Source: Duganella zoogloeoides (GTDB lineage: Bacteria; Pseudomonadota; Gammaproteobacteria; Burkholderiales; Burkholderiaceae_D). From it: a DNA stretch of 64,000 nt. Position numbers and translations under genes: made by a program. Shown piece after piece: positions 1-8,469 of the stretch. The stretch spans positions 434,001 to 498,000 of the forward strand of contig NZ_CP140152.1 of assembly GCF_034479515.1 (NCBI RefSeq). Direction: 5' to 3'. Numbering within the stretch: the first letter of the stretch is position 1; every line of letters begins with the position of its first letter. Under the pieces are notes generated by a model. That model did no database searches, had not been told where the DNA came from, and saw only the letters and a program-made list of their open reading frames with translations.

Positions 1-1
1 C

Positions 2-2284
2 CACCAGCGTGTGCAGTCTTTGTATGAAGACGCTGCGGGTGGCTTGTGGGTGGGTACCGGCGCCGGCCTGTGCAAGGCCGAAGCGGGGCCGGATGGCCAG
101 TTGAGGTTCCGTTACTATCCGGTGCGCGAAGGCCGTTCGTCCGATCCGGTTGGCGCCATCCTGGGCGACGCCAAGGGCCGGCTGTGGATCAGCAGCACGA
201 GCGGCATCGACATGTTCGATCCGGCGACGGGCGTGTTCAAGCAGTACATTGCCAAGGATGGCCTGCTCGACGGTTCTTATTTTGCCGGCTCCGGCTACCA
301 GGCGCCGGACGGCACCATGTACTTCGGCGGCATCACCGGCATGACCGCGTTCCATCCGCTGCGCATCCACGACAACCCGATGCCGCCGCAAGTGGCGATC
401 ACCGATTTCTCGATTTTCAACCAGTCGATCCTGACGGCCATCATGCGCGAGGACGTGCTGCCGAAGGGACCGCTCGATGCCGCCAAGTCGGTCACGCTGG
501 GGCCGCGCGACGCCATGTTCTCGATCGAATTCGCCGCCATGCATTTCGCCGACCCGCAGCGCAATGGCTATGCCTATCAGCTCGAGGGCTTCGATCCGCA
601 ATGGGTGTATACCGACAGCAGCCGGCGCCTTGCCACCTACACCAACCTCGATCCCGGCCGCTATGTATTCCGGGTGCGCGCGGCCAACAAGAATGGCGTC
701 TGGACCAGCGAACCGGTGGCGCTGGAAGTGGTGATTACGCCGCCGTTCTGGAAGCAGTGGTGGTTCCGCCTGCTGGTCCTGGTACTGGCAGTGGGACTCG
801 GTTACCTGTTGTTCCGCCTGCGCATCCGGCGACTGGTGCGGCAAAAGCAGACGCTTGAAAACGAAGTGATTGGCCGCACGCGCGAGCTGGTGCAGCAGAA
901 GGAATCGGTCGAGCACGAAAAGCGCGAAGTGGAGCGGCAAAAGGACAGCGTGGAACTGGCGCACCGCAATATCTCGCTGCTGTCCGATATCGGCCGCCGC
1001 CTGACCGCCAACCTCGATAGCGAGGCGATCATGTCGATGTTGTACCAGCAGGTGCATGCGCTGATGGACGCCAGCGTGTTCGGCATCGGCATCTATCGCC
1101 CGGAGCAGGAATTGATCGAATACCCGTTCGCCATGGAAAAGGGCAAACGCTATACGCCCTACACCCGCAGCATGCTGGAGCCGAACCAGCTGGCCGTATG
1201 GTGCATCAACCATGCGCAGGAAGTGTTCATCAACGACCTGGAACAGGACTACCCGCGCTATATCGCCAACCTGGCGCTGGTGTCGGACGCGGAGCACATG
1301 GGCACCCTGGAAGACGGCTCGCTGCCATCCGAGCCGCGCTCGCTGATCTATGTGCCGATCTCGGTGTCGGGGCAGGTACGCGGCGTAATCACGGTGCACA
1401 GCTACCGCGCCAACGCCTACCAGCGCATCGATCTCGACATGCTGACCACGCTGGCCTCGTACGTGGCGGTGGCGTTTGCCAACGCCGATTCGTACCGCCA
1501 GTTGCAGGACGCGCAGCAGCAACTGGTGGAGCGCGAAAAGCTGGCGGCCCTGGGATCGCTGGTGGCCGGCGTCGCCCACGAACTCAATACGCCGATCGGT
1601 AACAGCCTGGTGATCGCCAGCACGCTGGAAGCGAAGACCACCGATATCGAAGCGCGCCACGCCGACAACGCGCTGCGCCGCTCGGACCTCAAGCACTACA
1701 TCGAGGCGTCGCGCGAAGCGTCCACGCTGCTGATGCGCAGCTTGCATAACGCGGCGGAACTGGTGAACAGTTTTAAACAGGTGGCGGTGGACCAGGCCAG
1801 CGCCAAGCGGCGACGCTTCAATCTGCACCAGGCCAGCGCCGAAATCGTCACCACCATGAAGAACCAGATCCGCAAGGCCGGCCACCGGATGGTGCTGGAA
1901 ATGCCGGACGATATCGAGATGGACAGCTTCCCCGGTCCCTATGGCCAGGTGATCATCAACCTGATCAACAACGCGCTGCTGCATGCGTTCGACGGTCGCG
2001 AAGATGGCTTGATCCGGTTGTGGGCGGTACGGGTGGGGACGGAAAACGTGCGCATCGTGTTCGAGGATGACGGCTGCGGCATCACGCTGGAACACCAGGC
2101 CCGGATCTTCGATCCGTTCTTCACCACCAAGCTGGGGCAGGGCGGCAATGGCCTGGGCTTGAGCATCACCTACAACATCGTCAGCTCGCTGCTCGATGGC
2201 GCGATCCGCGTCGACAGCGCCGTGGGCGTGGGGACGCGGTTTACCATCGACCTGCCGTTACAGGCCAGCCTGAACGGCGATTGA
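2..2284 (+). CDS. Propeller/Y_Y_Y sensor histidine kinase with GAF domain (5' partial)
   Basis: Membrane sensor kinase cut by the window edge; the frame is open from base 2, so the GTG at 11 is internal. The N-terminal part carries two-component regulator propeller repeats (GGLWVGTGAGLC, GRLWISSTSGIDMFD), then a Y_Y_Y-type beta domain (YAYQLEGFDPQW...GRYVFRVRAAN) near residues 180-245. One membrane segment follows at about 253-272, a coiled coil at about 278-315 and a GAF-like domain at about 325-500. The kinase core has a HisKA-like H-box (LVAGVAHELNTP, around residue 525) and a HATPase with N box NLINNALLHAF, G1 EDDGCGI and G2 GGNGLGLS. The protein ends there, with no receiver domain. In this family the periplasmic propeller is thought to sense extracellular ligands, often glycans, but nothing here identifies the ligand. 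No response regulator lies downstream; a partner may lie upstream of the window. Confidence 0.9.
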   Translation, partial: HQRVQSLYEDAAGGLWVGTGAGLCKAEAGPDGQLRFRYYPVREGRSSDPVGAILGDAKGRLWISSTSGIDMFDPATGVFKQYIAKDGLLDGSYFAGSGYQAPDGTMYFGGITGMTAFHPLRIHDNPMPPQVAITDFSIFNQSILTAIMREDVLPKGPLDAAKSVTLGPRDAMFSIEFAAMHFADPQRNGYAYQLEGFDPQWVYTDSSRRLATYTNLDPGRYVFRVRAANKNGVWTSEPVALEVVITPPFWKQWWFRLLVLVLAVGLGYLLFRLRIRRLVRQKQTLENEVIGRTRELVQQKESVEHEKREVERQKDSVELAHRNISLLSDIGRRLTANLDSEAIMSMLYQQVHALMDASVFGIGIYRPEQELIEYPFAMEKGKRYTPYTRSMLEPNQLAVWCINHAQEVFINDLEQDYPRYIANLALVSDAEHMGTLEDGSLPSEPRSLIYVPISVSGQVRGVITVHSYRANAYQRIDLDMLTTLASYVAVAFANADSYRQLQDAQQQLVEREKLAALGSLVAGVAHELNTPIGNSLVIASTLEAKTTDIEARHADNALRRSDLKHYIEASREASTLLMRSLHNAAELVNSFKQVAVDQASAKRRRFNLHQASAEIVTTMKNQIRKAGHRMVLEMPDDIEMDSFPGPYGQVIINLINNALLHAFDGREDGLIRLWAVRVGTENVRIVFEDDGCGITLEHQARIFDPFFTTKLGQGGNGLGLSITYNIVSSLLDGAIRVDSAVGVGTRFTIDLPLQASLNGD

Positions 2285-2288
2285 TGAT

Positions 2289-2630
2289 TTAGACGCCCCA
2301 GACGATAGGCTGGTTTTCCTGCTTGGCCAGGCGCAGCATCTCCACCAGCGGATAGGCGCGGGCCGCGAAGCCCACGCGCTGGGCCAGCGCATGTTCGACC
2401 GTCTCGCCTTCCTCGCGCTCGTGGGCGTGGATGTCGTATTCGATATCGGTTTCGGGATGCAGTTTGCTTTCGGCCACCTGGTCTTCCAGCACCGACAGCG
2501 CCTCGGCCGCTTCGGTGGCCGTGATCACGCCGCGCGTGGGATTCTTGTGCAGCAGGTCGAGGATGCGTTGGGCATGTTCCTGGTACATCAACACTTCAGG
2601 GCTGTAGCGGGTTTTGAACGTGATTAACAT
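2289..2630 (-). CDS. DUF1840 family protein
   Basis: A 113-residue soluble protein beginning MLITFKTRYSPEVLMY, the typical start of DUF1840 proteins of Betaproteobacteria; their function is unknown. I chose the ATG at 2630 over the longer frame that opens at 2687 because family similarity begins there and AGAGG lies just upstream in the coding direction; the 19 residues of the longer frame look non-coding. The sequence is helical and charged, with an acidic middle (HPETDIEYDIHAHEREE). It converges with the sensor kinase gene across a 4-base gap, so no separate terminator fits between them. Confidence 0.85.
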   Translation of the reverse strand: MLITFKTRYSPEVLMYQEHAQRILDLLHKNPTRGVITATEAAEALSVLEDQVAESKLHPETDIEYDIHAHEREEGETVEHALAQRVGFAARAYPLVEMLRLAKQENQPIVWGV

Positions 2631-2786
2631 GATGCGCCTCTTGATTTTGTTGGATGGTGCGGTGCGCCGGCTCTCGTTGGCGGGCACGCCGTAAGACCAC
2701 TTTAATTCATTTCTGAATGTTTGGAAGAGGCAAACCTAACAGTTAAGCCAACTCTAAGTGAGCAAATTGTTTCAAACTATTTCTGT

Positions 2787-3308
2787 TCATTGCAGCTTGA
2801 ACGAGTCGAGGAAGGTCGCCACCTGCTCGCGCGCGATATGGCGCTCGGCGCCCATCACCACCACCTGGTACACGCGGCGGTCGCGCGCGATAAAGCGGCC
2901 GATCAGCAGCGTGGGCTCGCCATTGCGCACGCCTTTCGCTTCGGTGCTGACGGTCGTTTGCGCACCGTCGGCAACGGTGGCTTGGCTGGTGCTTTGGCTC
3001 GTAATGGTGGCGCCGATATTGCGCGCCAGCGCAGTCTGCATGGCCAGCAGCGCGGCCGGCGCCTGCGCCGCGTCGGTCAACTCGGCGCTGCCCACGGCGA
3101 ATACCACGTCGTCCACTTCGGCCGCCGTCATCGTCATCCGCACCGGCAGCTCGCCCAGCCGCACATCGCGCGCGTGCGTTGCCGGTTTGCCGGGCAAAAG
3201 CACGTTGTACGGCGCGTCCTTGCTGCGGTAGTCGCGCCAGTTGTAGTGCGGGTCGCAGGCGCTGAGCACGAGCGCCAGCAGCGGGACCGCCAGCAGGCGC
3301 GTGTTCAT
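2787..3308 (-). CDS. Small lipoprotein, function unknown
   Basis: A 173-residue predicted lipoprotein. The start MNTRLLAVPLLALVLSAC gives a signal peptide with lipobox LSAC, so mature Cys18 should be lipidated. The start codon overlaps the stop of the upstream M1 peptidase gene (ATGA at 3305-3308), which implies translational coupling and perhaps a shared envelope role. A longer frame reaching 3353 lies inside the peptidase gene and is not credible. The mature part (PYNVLLPGKPATHARD...IARDRRVYQVVVMGAE...FLDSFKL) resembles the small beta-alpha lipoproteins that end in a DSFKL/DSFR motif; I cannot assign a function. Confidence 0.8.
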   Translation of the reverse strand: MNTRLLAVPLLALVLSACDPHYNWRDYRSKDAPYNVLLPGKPATHARDVRLGELPVRMTMTAAEVDDVVFAVGSAELTDAAQAPAALLAMQTALARNIGATITSQSTSQATVADGAQTTVSTEAKGVRNGEPTLLIGRFIARDRRVYQVVVMGAERHIAREQVATFLDSFKLQ

Positions 3309-5023
3309 TTGGCCGCCTTGCTCTTCTTGCGCGCCGCTTCGTCGGCTTGCCACGCCTCGATGTGCGCAGCGCGGCGCAGCACGCGCGAATACGGATCGAT
3401 GGTCACCAGCGCGCGCGGCGGCAGCGTCAGCACGCCCTGGCCGTCCGTCATGGGCAGCTTCTCGATGCGGTCGTTGACGCGTACTTCGAGCGGCATCGGG
3501 AAGGCGCCGCCGTCCTTGAGCTGCCAGCGCAGCGTGAGCTGGTCGCCGGTTCGCGTCTCGACCAGTTCGGGCAGCGCGGCGTGGTACAGGTAGGCGTCGA
3601 AGAACCAGCCCAGGTCGCGGCCGGCCGCTTCGTTGGCGATGCCGATGAATTCCTTGGTGCTGCTCCAGCGCGGCTGGAACTGGCCCGGCACCGGCGTGTC
3701 GGTGCCATAGACCATGCGCCGCGTGGCGCGGAAGAAGGCGTCGTCGCCGACCAGGTTGCGCAGCGTGTGCAGGATCAGCGAACCCTTGACGTAGATGTCG
3801 TTGCCAGGACCGCCTTTATCGGCATCGTACACATCCTGGATGCGCTGGGTTTTGCCGCTGACGATGGGCGCCTTGTTCTTGATGGCCTGGCGCTGCTTGA
3901 ACAACTCGGCCTGGAACGCCATCTCGCCGCGCAGCGACTGCAGGTACAGCGGCTGCATATAGCTGCCGAAGCCTTCGTGCAGCCACATGTCGTCCCAGTC
4001 GGCGTTGGTCATCTGGTTGCCGAACCACTCGTGCGATAGCTCGTGGTGCAGCAGCCAGTCGTAACCGTACGGCGACTTCAGGTACTTGTTGCCGTAGGCG
4101 TTGATGGTCTGGTGTTCCATGCCCAGGTGCGGGGTTTCGACCACGCCCATTTTCTCGTCGCCGAACGGGTAAGGACCGATGCGGCTCTCGAAGAAGTCGA
4201 GCATGGGCGTGAATTCATCGAACAGTCCCTGCGCTTTCTTGCGGTTTTCCGCATCCCCTTGCAGGTACCAGTAGCGCAGTGGGATGGTATTGCCGTAGCG
4301 GCTCACGTAGTCGCCCGCGAGCACCTCGTACGGCCCGATGTTGAGCGACACGCCGTAGGTGCTGGGGTTCCTGGCGCGCCAGTCATAGGTGCGCCACCCG
4401 TCTTTTTCCGTCATGCCGGTCGCCACGCCGTTGCCGGCGACGACCAGGGGAGACGGCACCGTGATGTGCAGGTCGATCAGTTTCGGTTTGCCCATCGGGT
4501 GATCGATACAGGGCCAGAACAGATCGCACCCTTCGCCCTCCACCGTGGTGGCAACCCACGGCTGGCCGTCGGCGGTCCGGGCCCACACGAAGGCGCCGTC
4601 CCACGGCGCCCGCTTGGCCACGTGCGGCACGCCGTGGTAGCGGATGCGCACAGTGGTGCGCTCGCCCGCCAGCAACGGCTTGGGCAAGGTGAGGTACAGG
4701 CGGCCGTCGGGATTGCTGATGGCCGCTGCCGGCAAGGCCACACCGTCCACGCTGGCGCCGTCGATCGGCAGGTTGCGGTCGAGTTCCACCGCGATGCGGG
4801 TGAGCGGCGCAGTGGCGGTGAAGGTGAGCGCGGTGTCGCCGCGGATGCTTTGCGTGGCAGGATCGACGCGCAGCGCCACATCGGCATGCTCGAACGTGAC
4901 CGCCAGTTGCTCGGGCGCGCGCGGGCTGCCGGAGTTGGCGGTGAAGTCGGTCATCGGTACTGGAGCGGTGGCGCAGCCGGCCAGCACGGCGCTGGCGGCA
5001 AGCAGAAGGGGCAGGCGTGTCAT
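3305..5023 (-). CDS. M1 family metallopeptidase, lipoprotein
   Basis: A 572-residue zinc aminopeptidase of the gluzincin M1 family. Zinc ligands are seen in HELSHEW (about residues 326-332) and the downstream Glu of WLHEGFGSYM; the exopeptidase-type motif appears as GMEHQTIN rather than the classical GAMEN. The N-terminus MTRLPLLLAASAVLAGCATAP has lipobox LAGC, so the enzyme should be anchored in the envelope instead of cytosolic like PepN. The ATG at 5023 was preferred to the frame opening at 5176, whose first 51 residues do not look like protein. An N-terminal beta-sandwich (about 40-230) precedes the catalytic domain; the C-terminal ARM-type domain of PepN is absent, which fits the shorter M1 subfamily. 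It is coupled by ATGA to the downstream lipoprotein gene. Confidence 0.92.
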   Translation of the reverse strand: MTRLPLLLAASAVLAGCATAPVPMTDFTANSGSPRAPEQLAVTFEHADVALRVDPATQSIRGDTALTFTATAPLTRIAVELDRNLPIDGASVDGVALPAAAISNPDGRLYLTLPKPLLAGERTTVRIRYHGVPHVAKRAPWDGAFVWARTADGQPWVATTVEGEGCDLFWPCIDHPMGKPKLIDLHITVPSPLVVAGNGVATGMTEKDGWRTYDWRARNPSTYGVSLNIGPYEVLAGDYVSRYGNTIPLRYWYLQGDAENRKKAQGLFDEFTPMLDFFESRIGPYPFGDEKMGVVETPHLGMEHQTINAYGNKYLKSPYGYDWLLHHELSHEWFGNQMTNADWDDMWLHEGFGSYMQPLYLQSLRGEMAFQAELFKQRQAIKNKAPIVSGKTQRIQDVYDADKGGPGNDIYVKGSLILHTLRNLVGDDAFFRATRRMVYGTDTPVPGQFQPRWSSTKEFIGIANEAAGRDLGWFFDAYLYHAALPELVETRTGDQLTLRWQLKDGGAFPMPLEVRVNDRIEKLPMTDGQGVLTLPPRALVTIDPYSRVLRRAAHIEAWQADEAARKKSKAAK

Positions 5024-5191
5024 GCGGATTCCGGCAAGTTGGAGGCAACGCTGAATATAGCAGCAAGGGTGGCGAACAAGTGATGTTATGCGCGCACTTC
5101 GACAGAATTTAGCGTGGACGATCTTCTCAAAAATAGTTCTCAAAAAAGCATCTTGCTGCGGTAAACTGCTGCGCACAAAACAGGGGCGATA

Positions 5192-7507
5192 GTGGACTCA
5201 ATTTTCAGGGTATTTCGCATGGCAGGCTTTGCTGCCATGTTTGCCGCCGGCGATGTGGCGGCCGTGGAGCAGGACGAACGCCACCAGCGCGTTCCGCCAT
5301 TGCCAGCCATGCTGGCCGACCGCACCGCCAGCTTGCGCATCGATGGCGCGCTCGATGACGACGCGTGGCGCGCCGCACCCGTATTCGACGCCTTCCACCA
5401 GTTTCTCCCCGCCGACGGCAAGCCGGCGCCGGCCAACCTGCGCACCACGGTACAACTGCTGATCGACGACGGCGCGCTGGTGTTCGGCATCCGCGCCTGG
5501 GACGACGCGCCCGAGCGCATGCGCGGCACCCTCACGCGGCGCGACAAGGTGAGCCTGGACCAGGACTTCATCGGTGTGTGGCTCGACCCCACGGGACATG
5601 GCCGCGCGGCGCAATTCGTGCGCGTGAATATCGCCGGCGTGTTCAGCGACGGCATCTATCGCGCGGATCTCGACGAGTCGGACCTGGGACCGGACTTTCC
5701 CATCGACGCAGCAGTCAAGCGCCTGGCCGACGGCTATACCATGGAGATCCGCTGGCCGCTGTCGAACCTGCGCTTTCCCTACGCCGACGGCAAGACCTGG
5801 CGCGTGATGATCGAGCGCAGCGTGCCGCACGCGGATGGCCTGCTGCTCACCAGCACCCCGCTCAAAAACGGCTCGCTGAGCCACATCGCGCTGTTGCAGG
5901 ACGTGGGCGGCATGGGCGACACGGTGGCGGCGGTGCGCGACCGCAGCTTCGTGGAACTTAAGCCGGAACTGACCATGCGTTCCAACCGCGACCGCGATGA
6001 AACGGGGCGCCAGCGCGGCGACCGCGCCAGCGTGGGCCTGGAGATCAATGCCCGCCCGCGCGCCGACTGGGTGTTCAACGCCACCGTCAATCCCGATTTC
6101 TCGCAGGTGGAAATCGACGAACCCACGTCGTCGGGCGCCAGCCGCATCGCCCTGAGTCTGCCGGAGAAGCGCGGCTTTTTCCTCGAAAGCTCGGACGTGC
6201 TGGGCTTGCCGCTGTCGGCATTTTATTCGCGCACTGTGGCCGACCCGGAATGGGGCTTGCGCGCCACCTGGCGCGACGCCGGCGCCGACGCCACCGTCAT
6301 GAGCTTGCGCGACCAGGAGGGTGGCGTGGTGCTGCGCGGCGGCGCCTACGAGACGGCCGAATACGCGCAAACCCGGCGCACGCTGGCCAGCATGGTGCGC
6401 ACGCGCTGGCATGGTGAGCACACGGTGATGGGCGCGTTCGTCTCGCAGCGCGGTTATGGCGACGCCGGCAGCAACGAGGTGGCGGGTTTCGACGGCCAGT
6501 GGCGCGGCGAAGGCCAGCAGGCCTTGTGGCTGCTGATGCACTCGCAAACCAGCGCCGGTTTCGTGGAAGAGCCGGTGGCGCGCAGTGCCCGCGTGGCCAC
6601 GCGCCACGGCGGCTACGCACTCGGCAAATTCACCAGCATCAGCGACGCCTGGTGGAACGAGTTTCAGCTGGAGGCGATCACGCCGGGTTTTGTGAACGAC
6701 AACGGCTTTGTGCCGCAGGCGGGCGTGCTCAAGACCGACATCAATCTCAACCGCCGGCTGGGCGGACGTACGCTGGCACTTGGCGGCGCCGAGCTGGAAC
6801 TGTACGAATTCGAAGCGCACCTGGGGGTACACGAGATCCGCACCCTGTCGGATAATCGGCTGGACCAGCAGGCCAACCAGGTTGTCGAGCGCAAGCTGCA
6901 GCCGGGAATCTGGTTCCGCGCCGGACGGCAGACCAACCTGTGGGCCAACCTCGGCTTCGACCAGCAGCGCGGCCGCCGACTGGGGCCTCTGCACGATGTG
7001 CCAGCAGTGCACTTCGGTTTCGAATCGTCGCCGCTGTCGTGGATGACCAAGTTCAATGCCGAAGTCACGCTGGGCCGCCAGCTCGACGTCGATGCCGATC
7101 GCGTGGGCAGCGGCGGCAACGCCGTCGTGGACCTGGGCTTGCGCCTGCCGTTGCCTGGCGCCCGTGGCTGGTCGATCGAGACCGATTTCCGGCTCAACCG
7201 CGCGTGGGTGCAGGGCACCCTGGGCCGGCCGGCATTCGTGGACAACGGCTGGCGCGCGCTGGGTATGCTGCACTTCACGGCTGCCGACTCATTGCGGCTG
7301 CTGGCGCAAACCACGTCGGCCGCGCGCCGTGACGACGGCGTCTCGGGGCTGGACCCGTGGGCCGAGCGGCAGATGCACCGCTCGCTGTTGTACCGTCACC
7401 TGTGGCGGCACGGCCGCTCGATGTCGGTGGGCTTTTCGCGCGACCGCACGCGCGACCCGGACACCACCAACAAGTCCCTGACGGTGAAGGTCCAGTGGGA
7501 GATGTGA
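5192..7507 (+). CDS. CBM9-like / DUF5916 outer-membrane protein
   Basis: A 771-residue exported protein. A family 9-like carbohydrate-binding domain (about residues 45-240: SLRIDGALDDDAWRAA...FIGVWLDP...YTMEIRWPLSNLRF) is followed by a DUF5916 region of repeated amphipathic beta strands ending in VKVQWEM, consistent with an outer-membrane barrel. The family is common in Massilia-like and xanthomonad genomes and is often taken to act in polysaccharide handling, though its role is not established. The GTG at 5192 has AGGGGC six bases upstream; the ATG at 5219 is an alternative that shortens the hydrophobic leader (MAGFAAMFAAGDVAA). It is divergent from the M1 peptidase gene across about 170 bp that must hold both promoters, and it runs to within 14 bp of a convergent gene. 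Confidence 0.85.
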   Translation: MDSIFRVFRMAGFAAMFAAGDVAAVEQDERHQRVPPLPAMLADRTASLRIDGALDDDAWRAAPVFDAFHQFLPADGKPAPANLRTTVQLLIDDGALVFGIRAWDDAPERMRGTLTRRDKVSLDQDFIGVWLDPTGHGRAAQFVRVNIAGVFSDGIYRADLDESDLGPDFPIDAAVKRLADGYTMEIRWPLSNLRFPYADGKTWRVMIERSVPHADGLLLTSTPLKNGSLSHIALLQDVGGMGDTVAAVRDRSFVELKPELTMRSNRDRDETGRQRGDRASVGLEINARPRADWVFNATVNPDFSQVEIDEPTSSGASRIALSLPEKRGFFLESSDVLGLPLSAFYSRTVADPEWGLRATWRDAGADATVMSLRDQEGGVVLRGGAYETAEYAQTRRTLASMVRTRWHGEHTVMGAFVSQRGYGDAGSNEVAGFDGQWRGEGQQALWLLMHSQTSAGFVEEPVARSARVATRHGGYALGKFTSISDAWWNEFQLEAITPGFVNDNGFVPQAGVLKTDINLNRRLGGRTLALGGAELELYEFEAHLGVHEIRTLSDNRLDQQANQVVERKLQPGIWFRAGRQTNLWANLGFDQQRGRRLGPLHDVPAVHFGFESSPLSWMTKFNAEVTLGRQLDVDADRVGSGGNAVVDLGLRLPLPGARGWSIETDFRLNRAWVQGTLGRPAFVDNGWRALGMLHFTAADSLRLLAQTTSAARRDDGVSGLDPWAERQMHRSLLYRHLWRHGRSMSVGFSRDRTRDPDTTNKSLTVKVQWEM

Positions 7508-7521
7508 GTTGAAGCCGTAAG

Positions 7522-8442
7522 CTATTCGCCCGGCGTGGCAGGAGTGGACGGCTCGGCAGGTTTGGCCTGCTCGGCCGGTTTAGGCGGCTTGGCCAGTTGC
7601 GCCTGCAACGCGGCAAACGAGGACATGCCCATTTCCAGCCGTCGCTGGTCGATATTGGCGATGTCCTCGATCCGATAGAACTGGATCGCACCATCCTCGC
7701 GGGTGCTGTACTGGGTACCGTAGATCTGCGGCCGTTTCTCGAATATGCGCACGCGGTCCAGCGTGGTGGCCAGGTTGACCAGCCTGATTTCATGCCTGGC
7801 GGCCGCCGCGCGCATGAAGACCGCCCAGTGCTTGAGCTGCGCCGGTGGCGCGTGCTGCGCGACCAGCCACGCCTCGTTGGCAGCTTGCGCGCCCACCATT
7901 GAAATCGTGGGCCAGCCCTTGGTAGTGACGATCTGGCGCAGGCGCCGCTGGCGTTTGCGATCGTCCGCCGCAAACTTCTTTTCTGACGCGGCATCGCGCT
8001 TGCCGGCAGCCCAGGCCTGGCGCACCGCGCGGTCCTGCGTCCCCATCTCGATCAGTTCGCGTGCGATGTCCGGCTGCGGTACCGGCAGCGGGTAGAGCAG
8101 CATGGTTTGCGGAATGGCGGTGGCGGCATCGGACACCAGTTGGGTATCGGCTTCCCAGTCCGTGTCACCGAGCATCACGGTGCACGTGACGGCGGGCGGC
8201 AGGTCGATGCGGTAGGTATCGGCTTCGATCTGGCCATGGATGCGCTCACTGCCATCCTGGCAGTCGGCAAAGATCGCGGCTTTCGGCGGCAGGGTGCCGG
8301 TGGCGCTGACGATTTTGCCGGAGTAGGGGATGGGGTGGGTGGCCGGAGTTGGGGCCGGCGTGTCTTCGGCGCGGGCGGTACCGGTGAGCGCTGCGAACAG
8401 GAGCGCGGCGACGGCGATTGGTTGTCTGCGGGTTGAATTCAT
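7522..8442 (-). CDS. Exported DUF6624-like protein
   Basis: A 306-residue protein with a cleavable signal peptide (MNSTRRQPIAVAALLFAALTGTARA). The first ~130 residues after it are a small domain with two cysteines (ADCQDG, AVTCTV). Residues ~135-280 match the DUF6624 pattern: ELIEMGTQDRAVRQAW, then KGWPTISMVGAQAANEAWLV, then RPQIYGTQY. No catalytic activity is established for DUF6624. The C-terminus is a short Pro/Ala/Glu tail. It is convergent with the DUF5916 gene and follows comM in the same direction with a gap of 27 bp; comM function gives no clear link. Confidence 0.75.
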   Translation of the reverse strand: MNSTRRQPIAVAALLFAALTGTARAEDTPAPTPATHPIPYSGKIVSATGTLPPKAAIFADCQDGSERIHGQIEADTYRIDLPPAVTCTVMLGDTDWEADTQLVSDAATAIPQTMLLYPLPVPQPDIARELIEMGTQDRAVRQAWAAGKRDAASEKKFAADDRKRQRRLRQIVTTKGWPTISMVGAQAANEAWLVAQHAPPAQLKHWAVFMRAAAARHEIRLVNLATTLDRVRIFEKRPQIYGTQYSTREDGAIQFYRIEDIANIDQRRLEMGMSSFAALQAQLAKPPKPAEQAKPAEPSTPATPGE

Positions 8443-8469
8443 GGTGTGATTCTCTCACAGCCCGAGCGC